A stretch of 55,084 nucleotides of DNA from Bacteroidales bacterium (lineage in GTDB: Bacteria; Bacteroidota; Bacteroidia; Bacteroidales; UBA932): contig JAEEJZ010000051.1 of assembly GCA_016282145.1 (NCBI GenBank), forward strand, positions 1 through 55,084, written 5' to 3'. Numbering within the stretch: position 1 is the stretch's first letter; every line of letters begins with the position of its first letter. Both the position numbers and the translations under genes were made by a program. The notes under the pieces were generated by a model. It worked only from the letters and a program-made list of their open reading frames with translations. It was not told where the DNA came from and searched no databases. Of the stretch, positions 15,132 through 24,800 are shown in pieces.

Positions 15132-17804
15132 ATGAAGAAACGTAAATTTCTCATTCTCCTCGCGGCACTGCTATTGATGGCGGTCCCGGCTATGGCCGTA
15201 TTTACAGGACTCGGCCTGGACGCGACGCTTTCCAACCTGCGCCGGGAACTGTATCGCGACTATACGCAGATCAGCAGCACGCGGGAAAAGATGGAAAGCG
15301 GCTATGCCGTGCAGCATTGGAAGATGGTGGACATCGTCAAAAAGTGCAATGACCTGTCCCTGATGCTCTACTCGCAGAAGCAGGACTATACCTTCGACAT
15401 CAGTTATGCCCTGGAGAAAGTCGCTCAGGAGTTCACCGACTTCAACAAAAACCGTACGCCTTACGACCGCATCGTTTCCTCCCTGGACGTGGAAATCAAC
15501 CGGTATGCGCGCCTGATCGAGTCGCTCCGCCGCCTTCCGCCGGAACTCCGGGATGTGGAAGTGGTGCCGGACAGCCTGGCTTACCATAACGACACCCTGG
15601 ACGCGCACCTGTTACAGAACGCGAGTCTCCTGCAGCAGGAACTGCAAGAGCAGGTGGAAGCCGTCCTGGCCTTCAATGCAGCGCAGGATGCCGCCTCCGG
15701 CGAAGAAAGCGTCCCGGCATTCATTCTGAGCGAAGCCGGCCAGACAGACCGGGACTCCTGCCTCCTGTACGCCTCCGAACTGCTGAAACTCTACGCCGAG
15801 ACGCGGGAACAGGTAATAGCGGACAGCACCCATTACCGGGAAGCCATGTTGCGGATGGAGGAATCGTATCAGTACGCCCGGGATTACTATGACATCCTTG
15901 AAGACAAAGTCTTTGTAGAAGGGCAGACGCCCTGGCAAAGCATCCTGAAGAACCCCGGCGAGTACTGGAAAGCGACCCAGGATGCCCTGGCCGAAAAGTA
16001 CAGTCTCTCCGCCCTGCGGGAATGGATAAAGAATGGCTACGACGAGCACGACATCGAGGCCATCACCAGTGACAGCCGGATGTATAATGTCCTGAAGATT
16101 TACTGGGTGCTCATTTATTTCCTGTCGTTTTTCATTCTCTGGGGGCTGTCGGCGCTCCTGCTGATGCCTGTCTATCGTTTTGTAAAACCCATAGGGAAAC
16201 GGGTAGCCAAGGAACAGAGACGTTATCTGGCCCTGCTGCTGGGCTGCGTCCTGTTCCTCATTCTCAGTTACGAAGGTTCCAATGACGATCTGGTTCGCCA
16301 GGCCATCCGCATCATGCACACCTTCATCGGACTGCTCATGGCCATCAACATGGCCCTGATCATCCGGCTGGAGCCCGACAAACTCAAAAACAGTGTCCGG
16401 ATTTACCTGCCTACGGTTTTCTCGGCCCTGTTCGTGATTACCTTCCGGGTGCTGTTCGTGCCCAATGCCTTCCTGAATTTCTTCTTCCCGCCCCTGCTCC
16501 TCTGTATGGTGCTATGGCAGCTGGCCGCCAATTTGCGGCGCAGCGGGAAGGCGGACCAGACCGACGTGGTGATCGGATGGGTTTCCTTCGGCATTACGAC
16601 CATCGCCCTGGGAATCAGTTGGGCCGGATTCATCTTCCTGGCACTGATCATTCTGGTGTGGTGGTATTTCCAGTTGGCGCTCATCCTGGCCATCCTCTCC
16701 GTCTGGGACCTGATGCTGCTCTATAAGGAGGAGCGGATGGACAAACGGATAGAGGAATATCGGAACAGGATCACCTACGTTACCGGTCAGGCCAAGGAGC
16801 AACTGTTGTTCCACGCCACCTGGTTCTACGATCTCATCCGGGAGGTCCTGATTCCGCTGCTTGTCCTCTGTTCCCTCCCCGCCTGCATTTACTGGGCGCT
16901 GAACATCTTTGAATTCAACGACCTGTATCGCACCATCTTCGAGGTTCCCTTCCTCCGCCAGGGCGAATTCCAGGTTTCCCTGTACAGCATCCTGTTCCTG
17001 ACGGGGATGTTCACCGTGTTCCGTTACGCGAACAGGGCGATCCGCACCCTGTGGCAGACCTTCAAATACCATCGTTTCCTCCGCAAGCACAATCGGAAAT
17101 CCATACGGAACAATGAAATCAACCTGTCCCTGGGCAACAGCCTCATCAGCGTATTCATCTGGTTCGTCTATACCGACCTTTTCATTATTACGCTGAATAT
17201 CCCTACCCGCTCGCTGGGGCTGATTGCAGGAGGTCTGTCGGCCGGTATCGGTCTGGCCCTCAAGGACATCCTCAACAACTTCATCTACGGCATCCAGCTC
17301 ATGGGCGGCCGCTTGCGCGTCGGCGACTGGATCGATTGCGACGGCGTCCGGGGCAAGGTGGTCGACATCAACTACCAGACCACCCTGGTGGAAACGCTTT
17401 TCGACACTCAGGTGGCCTTCCTGAATTCCTCCCTTTTCAGCAAGAATTTCACCAACCTCACCCGCAACAATGCCTATGAACTTACCATCATCAATGTGGG
17501 CGTTGCCTATGGCACAAATTTCCAGAAGGTCAGGGAAGCGCTGGAGAAAGGTCTGGCAGCACTCATGACCAAGGACAAGTACGGACGGGATATCGTCGAA
17601 CCTACTTACGGGCATTATATCCGTTTTGACGATTTCGGAGACAGTTCCGTGAATGTAGCGGTGAGGCAGTACGTGCTGGTATCGGAACAGGTTGAATACC
17701 GGTATCAGTGCAAAGAACTCATCTATAAGATTCTCGCGGAGAACGGCATCACCATCCCGTTCCCGCAGCGCGATGTGCATATGATTGAGAGCAAGAATAA
17801 ATAG
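15132..17804 (+). CDS. Large MscS-family mechanosensitive channel
   Basis: An 890-aa channel of the MscK/MscM-like size class. It has a signal peptide (residues 1-22), a periplasmic alpha-helical region of about 300 residues, some ten transmembrane segments from about 310 on, and the conserved MscS pore and beta domain near 690-890. The pore helix is GGLSAGIGLALKDILNNFIYG, followed by GGRLRVGDWIDCDGVRGKV and LNSSLFSKNFTNL. It should open under membrane tension and release solutes in hypo-osmotic shock. It lies 20 nt after the MBOAT gene. A shorter paralogue is encoded at 26607-28070. Confidence 0.93.
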   Translation: MKKRKFLILLAALLLMAVPAMAVFTGLGLDATLSNLRRELYRDYTQISSTREKMESGYAVQHWKMVDIVKKCNDLSLMLYSQKQDYTFDISYALEKVAQEFTDFNKNRTPYDRIVSSLDVEINRYARLIESLRRLPPELRDVEVVPDSLAYHNDTLDAHLLQNASLLQQELQEQVEAVLAFNAAQDAASGEESVPAFILSEAGQTDRDSCLLYASELLKLYAETREQVIADSTHYREAMLRMEESYQYARDYYDILEDKVFVEGQTPWQSILKNPGEYWKATQDALAEKYSLSALREWIKNGYDEHDIEAITSDSRMYNVLKIYWVLIYFLSFFILWGLSALLLMPVYRFVKPIGKRVAKEQRRYLALLLGCVLFLILSYEGSNDDLVRQAIRIMHTFIGLLMAINMALIIRLEPDKLKNSVRIYLPTVFSALFVITFRVLFVPNAFLNFFFPPLLLCMVLWQLAANLRRSGKADQTDVVIGWVSFGITTIALGISWAGFIFLALIILVWWYFQLALILAILSVWDLMLLYKEERMDKRIEEYRNRITYVTGQAKEQLLFHATWFYDLIREVLIPLLVLCSLPACIYWALNIFEFNDLYRTIFEVPFLRQGEFQVSLYSILFLTGMFTVFRYANRAIRTLWQTFKYHRFLRKHNRKSIRNNEINLSLGNSLISVFIWFVYTDLFIITLNIPTRSLGLIAGGLSAGIGLALKDILNNFIYGIQLMGGRLRVGDWIDCDGVRGKVVDINYQTTLVETLFDTQVAFLNSSLFSKNFTNLTRNNAYELTIINVGVAYGTNFQKVREALEKGLAALMTKDKYGRDIVEPTYGHYIRFDDFGDSSVNVAVRQYVLVSEQVEYRYQCKELIYKILAENGITIPFPQRDVHMIESKNK

Positions 17805-18129
17805 TTTTGTGAATGATGGAATTAAGGTTCAAGAAAAAATCGGACATTTTCAACATCGCCGTTACTGGCCTGGCCGCGTCCTTTCCGTACTGCTGATCCT
17901 TGTCCTCGTGTTTTTTTATGCCCGCAAGGACTGGGAATCGTATTCGAAGCCTAAACTGTGGATGATCTGCATCATAGATATGCTCATCGCCGGGCTCTAT
18001 CACCTGGATATCCTCCTGGAGCCGACGGATGAATACACTGCCTATATGCTCACGGAGATTTGGATTCGTCCCACCATCACTTACGGGCTGGTAGCCTGTT
18101 TCATACAAGAAAAGAATAATCAGTCATAA
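17785..18129 (+). CDS. Small membrane protein, possibly frameshifted at its N-terminus
   Basis: The open frame gives 114 aa with hydrophobic segments RVLSVLLILVLVFFYARK and LWMICIIDMLIAGLYHLDIL plus a weaker third near the end. The only ATG in this frame lies inside the MscS gene (17785), and the first 30 residues look unlike a natural membrane-protein N-terminus. In the +1 frame, ATGATG at 17813 starts MMELRFKKKSDIFNIAVTGLA, which looks like a normal N-terminus but stops at 17896 just where the first hydrophobic segment begins in the other frame. A one-base indel near 17870-17885 would join them. A GTG at 17809 is another possible start. Family unknown. Confidence 0.55.
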   Translation: MRARINSFVNDGIKVQEKIGHFQHRRYWPGRVLSVLLILVLVFFYARKDWESYSKPKLWMICIIDMLIAGLYHLDILLEPTDEYTAYMLTEIWIRPTITYGLVACFIQEKNNQS

Positions 18130-18144
18130 AAACGTAGTGTATAT

Positions 18145-18615
18145 ATGAAAAGAATGATGTCCTGGGTGATGGCCGCCACCCTTATTTGCGGCACAACGAC
18201 CCTTATGACGGGCTGCAAAGAAAGCAATGAACAAGGGAATGATGAACTCAAGGAGGTAAGGAGCACCGAACTGATCCGCACCAGCCAAAGCTGGGATGGC
18301 GTGGAATTGCCTGACTATCTGCAAGGGAGCCCCGAAATAGTCGCCGTAAAGTACGAAATCCCCGCCGGAAAGAAACTGGGCTGGCACGAACATCCCGTTA
18401 TGAATCACGGGATACTGGTCCAGGGCGAACTCACCATCATCGGGCAGGACGGAAAGGAGAAAGTGGTACACGAGGGAGAGCCGGTCGTAGAGATGGTAAA
18501 CACCGTCCACCACGGAGAGAACCGGGGCGACAAGACCGTTGTCCTGTATATGTTTTACCTCAGCCAGAAAGACATTCCGCTGTCCGTGCAGCATCCGGAA
18601 ATCACGATTGAATAA
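18145..18615 (+). CDS. Cupin-domain lipoprotein
   Basis: A 156-aa protein with a signal peptide and lipobox (LMTGC, Cys24), then one cupin_2 domain. The first cupin motif GWHEHPVMNHGILVQGE gives metal ligands His81, His83, His88 and Glu94, and the second motif contains His122 in VHHGENRG. It is thus a metal-binding beta-barrel held at the periplasmic or outer face of a membrane. The catalytic activity of small cupins cannot be read from sequence. It starts 15 nt after the small membrane protein and 12 nt before the carboxylesterase. Confidence 0.85.
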   Translation: MKRMMSWVMAATLICGTTTLMTGCKESNEQGNDELKEVRSTELIRTSQSWDGVELPDYLQGSPEIVAVKYEIPAGKKLGWHEHPVMNHGILVQGELTIIGQDGKEKVVHEGEPVVEMVNTVHHGENRGDKTVVLYMFYLSQKDIPLSVQHPEITIE

Positions 18616-18627
18616 ATACGCCGGACT

Positions 18628-20121
18628 ATGTACGAGAACAAGGAGATTACTGACGGAAATTACGATAAATCCCTGGCCATCAAGTGTATAAACGGGACTT
18701 TCGTGGGAACGAAGACGGAGAATGTCATCTCCTACAAGGGCATTCCTTTCGTGGGTGAACAGCCTGTCGGCAAGCTACGCTGGAAGGCCCCTGTAGACGT
18801 TACCCCGGATAACGGCGTCTATGAAGCTTATCATTTTGCCAAACTCTCCGTTCAGGATCTGTCGGTCACTGACCATCAGGGGGAAGACTGCCTGTATCTG
18901 AACGTGTGGAAGGCGGAGGATGCATCCGAGGGAAAGAAGCCGGTAATGGTTTGGATTCACGGCGGTGCTTTCTCAGCGGGCGGAACCGGTATCGAACTCT
19001 TTGATTGCGCCAATCTGACGAAGGAGCATCCTGACGTAATCTTTGTTACCGTTGCATACAGGCTCGGCCCCCTGGGCTTCCTTCATCTGTCCCACCTGCC
19101 GGACGGCAAGGATTATCCCGATTCACAGAACCTGGGACTGCTCGACCAGAATATGGCTATCAAGTGGGTGCACGAGAATATCGCAGCCTTTGGCGGAGAC
19201 CCGGACAACGTGACCATCTGGGGAGAATCGGCCGGTGCCGGAAGCGTGACGATGCAACCGCTCATCAAAGGTTCCCGGAAGTATTTCAAGAAGGTCATCG
19301 CCCAGAGCGGCGCCCCTTGTCAGACGAATTCCCTGGAAGAAAGCATTGAGACCACGGATGATTTCCTGAAAGCCCTCGGTTGCAAGACCGTTGCCGACTT
19401 GATGAAACTTGACGCACGGACGCTGGTGAATACGGCGTTAAAGGTGGTTGCGTTCCGAATGTTCCCCGTCAGGGACGGACGCATCCTGCCCCTGGATCCC
19501 TGGGCGGCATACGAGAACGGCATTGCCAAGGACATCACCTTCCTCCAGGGCTGCAACAAGGATGAAATGAACTGCTTTGTATCCGACTGGACCGTGGAAG
19601 GATTCAAAGCCTGGGCCGCAGCCCGCAAGACAAGGAAATATGCCCAGTTGCTGACTCCTGAAGAAAAAGCCAGGATAGAAAGTTACTGCAAGGAAGGGGC
19701 GGTTGAGGACTGGGATCCGGACAGCCGTCTGTTCGGCCACAGCTGGTTCATTGACGGTTCCGTCAAATTGTCCGAGAGCCAGACCAAGGGCGGCGGCAAA
19801 TGTTATTCCTATTTTTACAGGGTGGAGAATTCCGATCCCATCTTGAAGAGTGCCCATTTCGAAGAAGTGCCCATCGTATTTGCCCATCCGGAATTCACGG
19901 GAGGAAGGCCGTATGACGAGGCGTTCTGCAAGGCGATGCGCAAGATGTGGGTGCAGTTCGCCAAGACCGGCTGTCCGTCCAAGGACTGGCCCCTCTACGA
20001 CCTGAAAGACAAAAAGGTGATGGTCCTGGATGAGTTTGACATCCACCCCGCCAAGGAATCCGAAGTAAAGATCGTGGATTGGGACAGGACCTATTTCCTC
20101 ACCAAATATTATATGCTGTAA
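18628..20121 (+). CDS. Type B carboxylesterase
   Basis: A 497-aa alpha/beta hydrolase of the carboxylesterase type B family. It has the motif EDCLYLNVWKAE, the oxyanion-hole segment WIHGGAFSAGG, the nucleophile elbow GESAGAG with Ser201, an acidic residue in GCNKDEMNCF and a likely catalytic His in SAHFEEVP. Residues 20-50 (GTFVGTKTENVISYKGIPF) match the family opening. No signal peptide is seen, so it is probably cytoplasmic, unlike most polysaccharide esterases. It is followed 12 nt later by an amidohydrolase, which suggests successive hydrolysis of an ester and an amide or imide bond in one small molecule, but the substrate is unknown. Confidence 0.9.
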   Translation: MYENKEITDGNYDKSLAIKCINGTFVGTKTENVISYKGIPFVGEQPVGKLRWKAPVDVTPDNGVYEAYHFAKLSVQDLSVTDHQGEDCLYLNVWKAEDASEGKKPVMVWIHGGAFSAGGTGIELFDCANLTKEHPDVIFVTVAYRLGPLGFLHLSHLPDGKDYPDSQNLGLLDQNMAIKWVHENIAAFGGDPDNVTIWGESAGAGSVTMQPLIKGSRKYFKKVIAQSGAPCQTNSLEESIETTDDFLKALGCKTVADLMKLDARTLVNTALKVVAFRMFPVRDGRILPLDPWAAYENGIAKDITFLQGCNKDEMNCFVSDWTVEGFKAWAAARKTRKYAQLLTPEEKARIESYCKEGAVEDWDPDSRLFGHSWFIDGSVKLSESQTKGGGKCYSYFYRVENSDPILKSAHFEEVPIVFAHPEFTGGRPYDEAFCKAMRKMWVQFAKTGCPSKDWPLYDLKDKKVMVLDEFDIHPAKESEVKIVDWDRTYFLTKYYML

Positions 20122-20133
20122 ACGGATATATCG

Positions 20134-21810
20134 ATGAATCAAAATAATGTAAAGATGAGTGCAGATCTTGTGGTATATGGGAAGATCTTTACTTCCGAAA
20201 ATAATCAGGTCGTAGAAGCGTTTGCCGTGAAGGACGGTAAATATGTCTATGTAGGTGACAGGAAAGGAGCTGAAGACTTTATTGAAGCAGGTAAGACAGA
20301 GGTCCTGGATTACAGCGGAAAGGGCCTTGTGATGCCTTCCTGCGGCAACGGTCACGCCCATTATTCGATAGGTGTCGCCCTGCCGATCGTGGGAACGGTC
20401 GCCATTGGAAAAACGCCGGAACAATTTCTGAATGAAGTTGTCCCCGCCGCCGTCAAGAAGGCCAGGGAGACAGGGGCAAAACTCATCTTCGGCTTCGGCT
20501 GGAATTACATCAGTTTTATGGACAAGATTCCGACGCGCCAGCAACTGGATGCCATCTGCAGCGACATTCCCATTTACTTTGCCGATGACGAAGGTCACAA
20601 GGGCCTGGCCAACACCCTCTGTCTGGTCAATGCCGGCATTATGAAGGCAGACGGCACCGTCCTCAAAAAGGATAAAGATATCCGCGGCGGCGAGATTGTG
20701 ATGGGCGCAGACGGAACCCCTACCGGTTTCCTGAAAGAACAGGCCGGCACGTACACACGTTTCAGCCTGGACAACGAGAGCCTCTATCCCGTTGACATCG
20801 CTAAAGTGGTCATTCCCAAGATTCAGGAGCATCTATTGTCAGAGGGTTACACCATGTATATCGACGGTTGGGGTAACTATTTCAATAACAACAATTTCTT
20901 TAAGGCCGCCCAGCAACTGGACAAGGCCGGTGAGATGAACTTCGTGCTGGGCTTGACCTATGAGGTGGAAAGCTGGATGAACGTGGAAGAGGCGCTGGCC
21001 AAAGCCTCCGACGTCCAGCAATATGCCTCCACGCGCGTCAAGACCAACTGGCTCAAACTCTTTATGGACGGCACGGTGGAAGGCGGCACCGGATTCGTGG
21101 AGCCGCTGTATCCCGACGGGCACCAGGGCCTGGCCAACTGGACGGAAGAGGAACTGACGGAGATTACGCGCAAGACAAATGCGAAGGGGATTACGATGCA
21201 CATCCATACGATGGGCAACAAGGCCGTCAATTATGTCGTAAGCGCTTATGCCAACGCCGGGAAGGATGAACTGCGCAATACGCTGGTACACATACGTAAC
21301 GTCAATGCCGAGGATTATCAGCGTATGGCCGACCATAATATGTATGCCGTGTCCGGTATGCTCTGGCATCATTGCCCCTCTTTTGCCGCCGATTATATCC
21401 GCGAACACGGGCTGGCTCCTGCAGGCGTGGAAGACAAGTCCTATCCGATGAAGTCCTATTTCGACAAAGGTATCCATATGACCTCCCACTCGGACTTCCC
21501 TGCCCTGAGCGGCAGTCCCGACGACCCGTTCGGCATTATGGAGATTGCCGTGACGGGTGTGCTTCACGGCGAGAACGGCAATCCCTGGTGGCCGGAAGAA
21601 CTCATCACCCGTGAGCAGGCCATCGTAGCCCTGACCATCAACGTCGCCAAACAGATGCTCATCGATAACGAACGAGGCAGCATCAAGGCCGGCAAATATG
21701 CCGATTTCCTCCTGGTAGACAAAGACGTTCTCTCCTGCCCGGAGACCGAAATTCACGAAGCTAAACCCAGCGCCACTTATTTCGAAGGGAAGAAGGTTTA
21801 CAGCAGATGA
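20134..21810 (+). CDS. YtcJ-like metal-dependent amidohydrolase
   Basis: A 558-aa amidohydrolase_3 family protein. The N-terminal beta-sandwich begins ADLVVYGKIFTSENNQ, and the first metal motif is GNGHAHY with His74 and His76. Later family motifs are HIHTMGNKAVNYVV and HSDFPALSGSPDDPF, and the C-terminus returns to the sandwich with INVAKQMLIDNERGSIKAGK and YADFLLVDKDVL. There is no signal peptide. Members hydrolyse cyclic or linear amides, imides and ureas, so a substrate cannot be named. The first 100 bases are visibly AT-richer than the flanking genes. The TamB-TamA fusion starts inside its stop codon (4-nt overlap). Confidence 0.88.
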   Translation: MNQNNVKMSADLVVYGKIFTSENNQVVEAFAVKDGKYVYVGDRKGAEDFIEAGKTEVLDYSGKGLVMPSCGNGHAHYSIGVALPIVGTVAIGKTPEQFLNEVVPAAVKKARETGAKLIFGFGWNYISFMDKIPTRQQLDAICSDIPIYFADDEGHKGLANTLCLVNAGIMKADGTVLKKDKDIRGGEIVMGADGTPTGFLKEQAGTYTRFSLDNESLYPVDIAKVVIPKIQEHLLSEGYTMYIDGWGNYFNNNNFFKAAQQLDKAGEMNFVLGLTYEVESWMNVEEALAKASDVQQYASTRVKTNWLKLFMDGTVEGGTGFVEPLYPDGHQGLANWTEEELTEITRKTNAKGITMHIHTMGNKAVNYVVSAYANAGKDELRNTLVHIRNVNAEDYQRMADHNMYAVSGMLWHHCPSFAADYIREHGLAPAGVEDKSYPMKSYFDKGIHMTSHSDFPALSGSPDDPFGIMEIAVTGVLHGENGNPWWPEELITREQAIVALTINVAKQMLIDNERGSIKAGKYADFLLVDKDVLSCPETEIHEAKPSATYFEGKKVYSR

Positions 21811-24800
21811 TGGTCAGAAGGGGTCTTATCTGGAAAATACCCTGCACCATTGCGGGAGTCGTCCTGGGAATAGTGCTGTTGCTGCTGCTTGTGGCGACGG
21901 TCATTCTGGTGACGCCCGGAGCCCGCACGGCCGTCCTGCAGAAGTGCGTGAAGACCGTCAACGAGCGGACCGACTGGGATGTGGACCTGGGAAGGCTTTA
22001 CCTGTCTCCCTTCCATCAATCTCCGTTGACACTCTATCACGCCTACAAGGGCGAAAAAGACCTTCAACTGCACATAGAGGCAGACAGTCTCTTCGTAGGT
22101 CATCGCGGTAAGGACACGCTCATCTACGTCCAGGCCCTGCGCCTGAAGGGCGATGTGAAAAAAATTGAGGATGGGGAATCCGCTGAGAATCTGACCGCCC
22201 GGACCATCATTGTGGACCAACTGCTTCTTAAAGAGACGACGTTCCATTCCGACACGCTGATTACCGCCGTGGGGATTGACGCTATCGTGGATTATCTGGA
22301 TGTAAAGAGCCCCGGGCTCAATATCGCGAAAGGGAGTTACCCGCTGCACGGCTTGAAGCTGGAGGATGCGTATGTGGGCATCGACCTGCGAGACACTCCC
22401 CCCGACGAAGAAAAGGACACGACCGCTACGCCCATGGCCTTCGACGTACCTGACGGGGAGTTGCGCAACGTGCGCTTCGTACTCAATCCGACCGGGCTGG
22501 ACATCCGTGTCGGCTCCCTCTCGACGAACGTACTGGCCGACGTAGGAGGCAACCGTTACGACGCACGCCGCCTGAATATCGACAACGCTTCGCTTAGCCT
22601 CGGGTCCCTGTACCTGCCGTTCGACACGGTTTATGGAGATGCTTTGGTGGACTTGAACAGCAATCTGATTCATTCGAACCAGCTTGTCGTCCGCTCCGAC
22701 TCGTTTGGGGCGGAAGCTGACCTGTCAGCCACTATGATGGATCTGGAGACAATGCGGGTGGACTTGTCGGCCAATGCCGATTATCAAGGCAACAAGGCGA
22801 ACTTGAAAGGATTTTATGATATTGACGACGAGGCCTATGACATACTGTTGAACGTCGAGCGGGTGAACCTGAGCCAGTTCCTCAAAGACAGCACCCACGT
22901 GGAATTGGCAGGCCGCATACACGCACAGGGAAAAGGGATAGACCCCCATTCCTCCGCGATGAAGTGCAGACTGGCCCTGAATCTGACGGATGGCATCTAT
23001 GATCAGATCAATGTTTCCGGCCTGATGCTGGATGCCGAACTGGCCGATAAGACCGTGAACGGAAAGCTGCATCTGCCGGTGAATATGACGGACCGTAAGC
23101 TGCGGCTGAAGGCACAGACGGAGCATCAGTTCCGCGTGTCTGACTTCTTCACCCCCGCGCAGATGGGCGTGGACTATCATACGGACATAACGAACCTGGC
23201 CGCACAGGTGGCAGGCGAGGATTTCGACATCGACCATCTCCATCTTGATTTTGCCACGGACGCCGCCACTTCGCTGAAAGTAACGACGCCGGGACTCAGC
23301 CTCGACGCGCAAAGCCCGATGCACGTGCTCCGGCTTGTGGACGAGCTTCAACCTCTGCTGGACTTTGTTTCAGACTCGACGGCCATACAATCCATTACCT
23401 CGCTGCAAGACCTGACCCTGCTGGATACGCTCAAACGGCTTATCCCCGACCTGAAGACGGACATCCTGCTGACAAAAGGCAGTCCCGTCCAGCCCATTAT
23501 CGAACGGATGGGCCTGGATATCAGAAGTTTGGCACTTTCGCTGAATTCTGATGCCCGCCAATCGGAACTGAGTCTGGATGCGGCCATTCCGAATATCGGT
23601 TCTCCGGATGACAGCACGGCACTGCACTTACCGGCAGCGGCGGCGGCATTGCGGCTCAACTTGACGGAAGGCAAGACCACCGCCTCCATCGCTGCCCATA
23701 CCGACATTACCGACGGCGTAATGAGTATGCACAATCTCAGCACCAAAGCTGCACTGCAGCTCGATCTGGAAAGAGGCGGCAATGAACTGGGAGGAACGGG
23801 GAAGCTTGCACTGGACAGTCTCGTTTTCAATGGAATGCAGCTGGGGAACCGCACGGCGGACCTCCTTTTCGCGCCTTCAGAACTGTATAATGACGCCATC
23901 CGGGCCGATGTACGCATAGACGACCTTCCGATGGAACTGGTCAGCGGCATCCTTCAGATGGACGATATCGACCTGGAGGGTTTTGTCCGGGCGAAGGCCG
24001 GCATCGACGGTCTGCCTGCAAAAATGGATATCTCCGCCGAAGTGCTGCCAATGGATATCAGCGCCACCTACAAGCCCTACGACATAAGGCTCGCCCTTGG
24101 GAGCACGCCGATTACGATGAGCCATAACGATGTAAAGCTCGAAGATGTCCGCATCTATAGCGCCGACAGTTCCTATCTGGCGCTCAACGGCGGACTGGAT
24201 ATCGAGAAAATGCAGCTGGACGTAAATCTGTCCGCCGACCATTTCTCCCCGGCGAAACTGGATCAGGGCGGGAAACTTCCCGTCTATGGCAAACTGGAAA
24301 CCGATATCCGCGGGCGGGTGAGCGGGCCGATGGACAATATTCTCGCCGACGTGGATGTCACGATCCTGCCCACGACGGATATCAGTTATCCGATTGACAA
24401 AAAGAATCTGGCGCAAGTCAAACCGCACGGGACGGTCAATGTCCGCTACGGAACAGCGGACGGGGAACTTCTGCTGGACGGACTCGTCCGGGTGAATGAA
24501 GGACAGGTCCGCTACTCCCCCAAGTTGTATCCTATGATGCCCTTCCAGGTGGATTCGGCAAGCAACATCCGTTTCCAGGGTCCCCTGGGGCAGACACTGC
24601 TGAACATCTCCGCCTCGCAACAGGTGAAAGCGGACGTGCAGTCGGAAGGCGAAGAGACCCGCCGCGTGGTCTTCAACACGGGCGTTCGCGTCCGGGGGGC
24701 GTTGGATTCGTTAGGCCTGAAGGCCATCGGTTTCTTCCTCGAAGCACCGGAGGACGAAACCATCGTACGCGAACTCGCCGCGATGGATGAGGACACGCGC

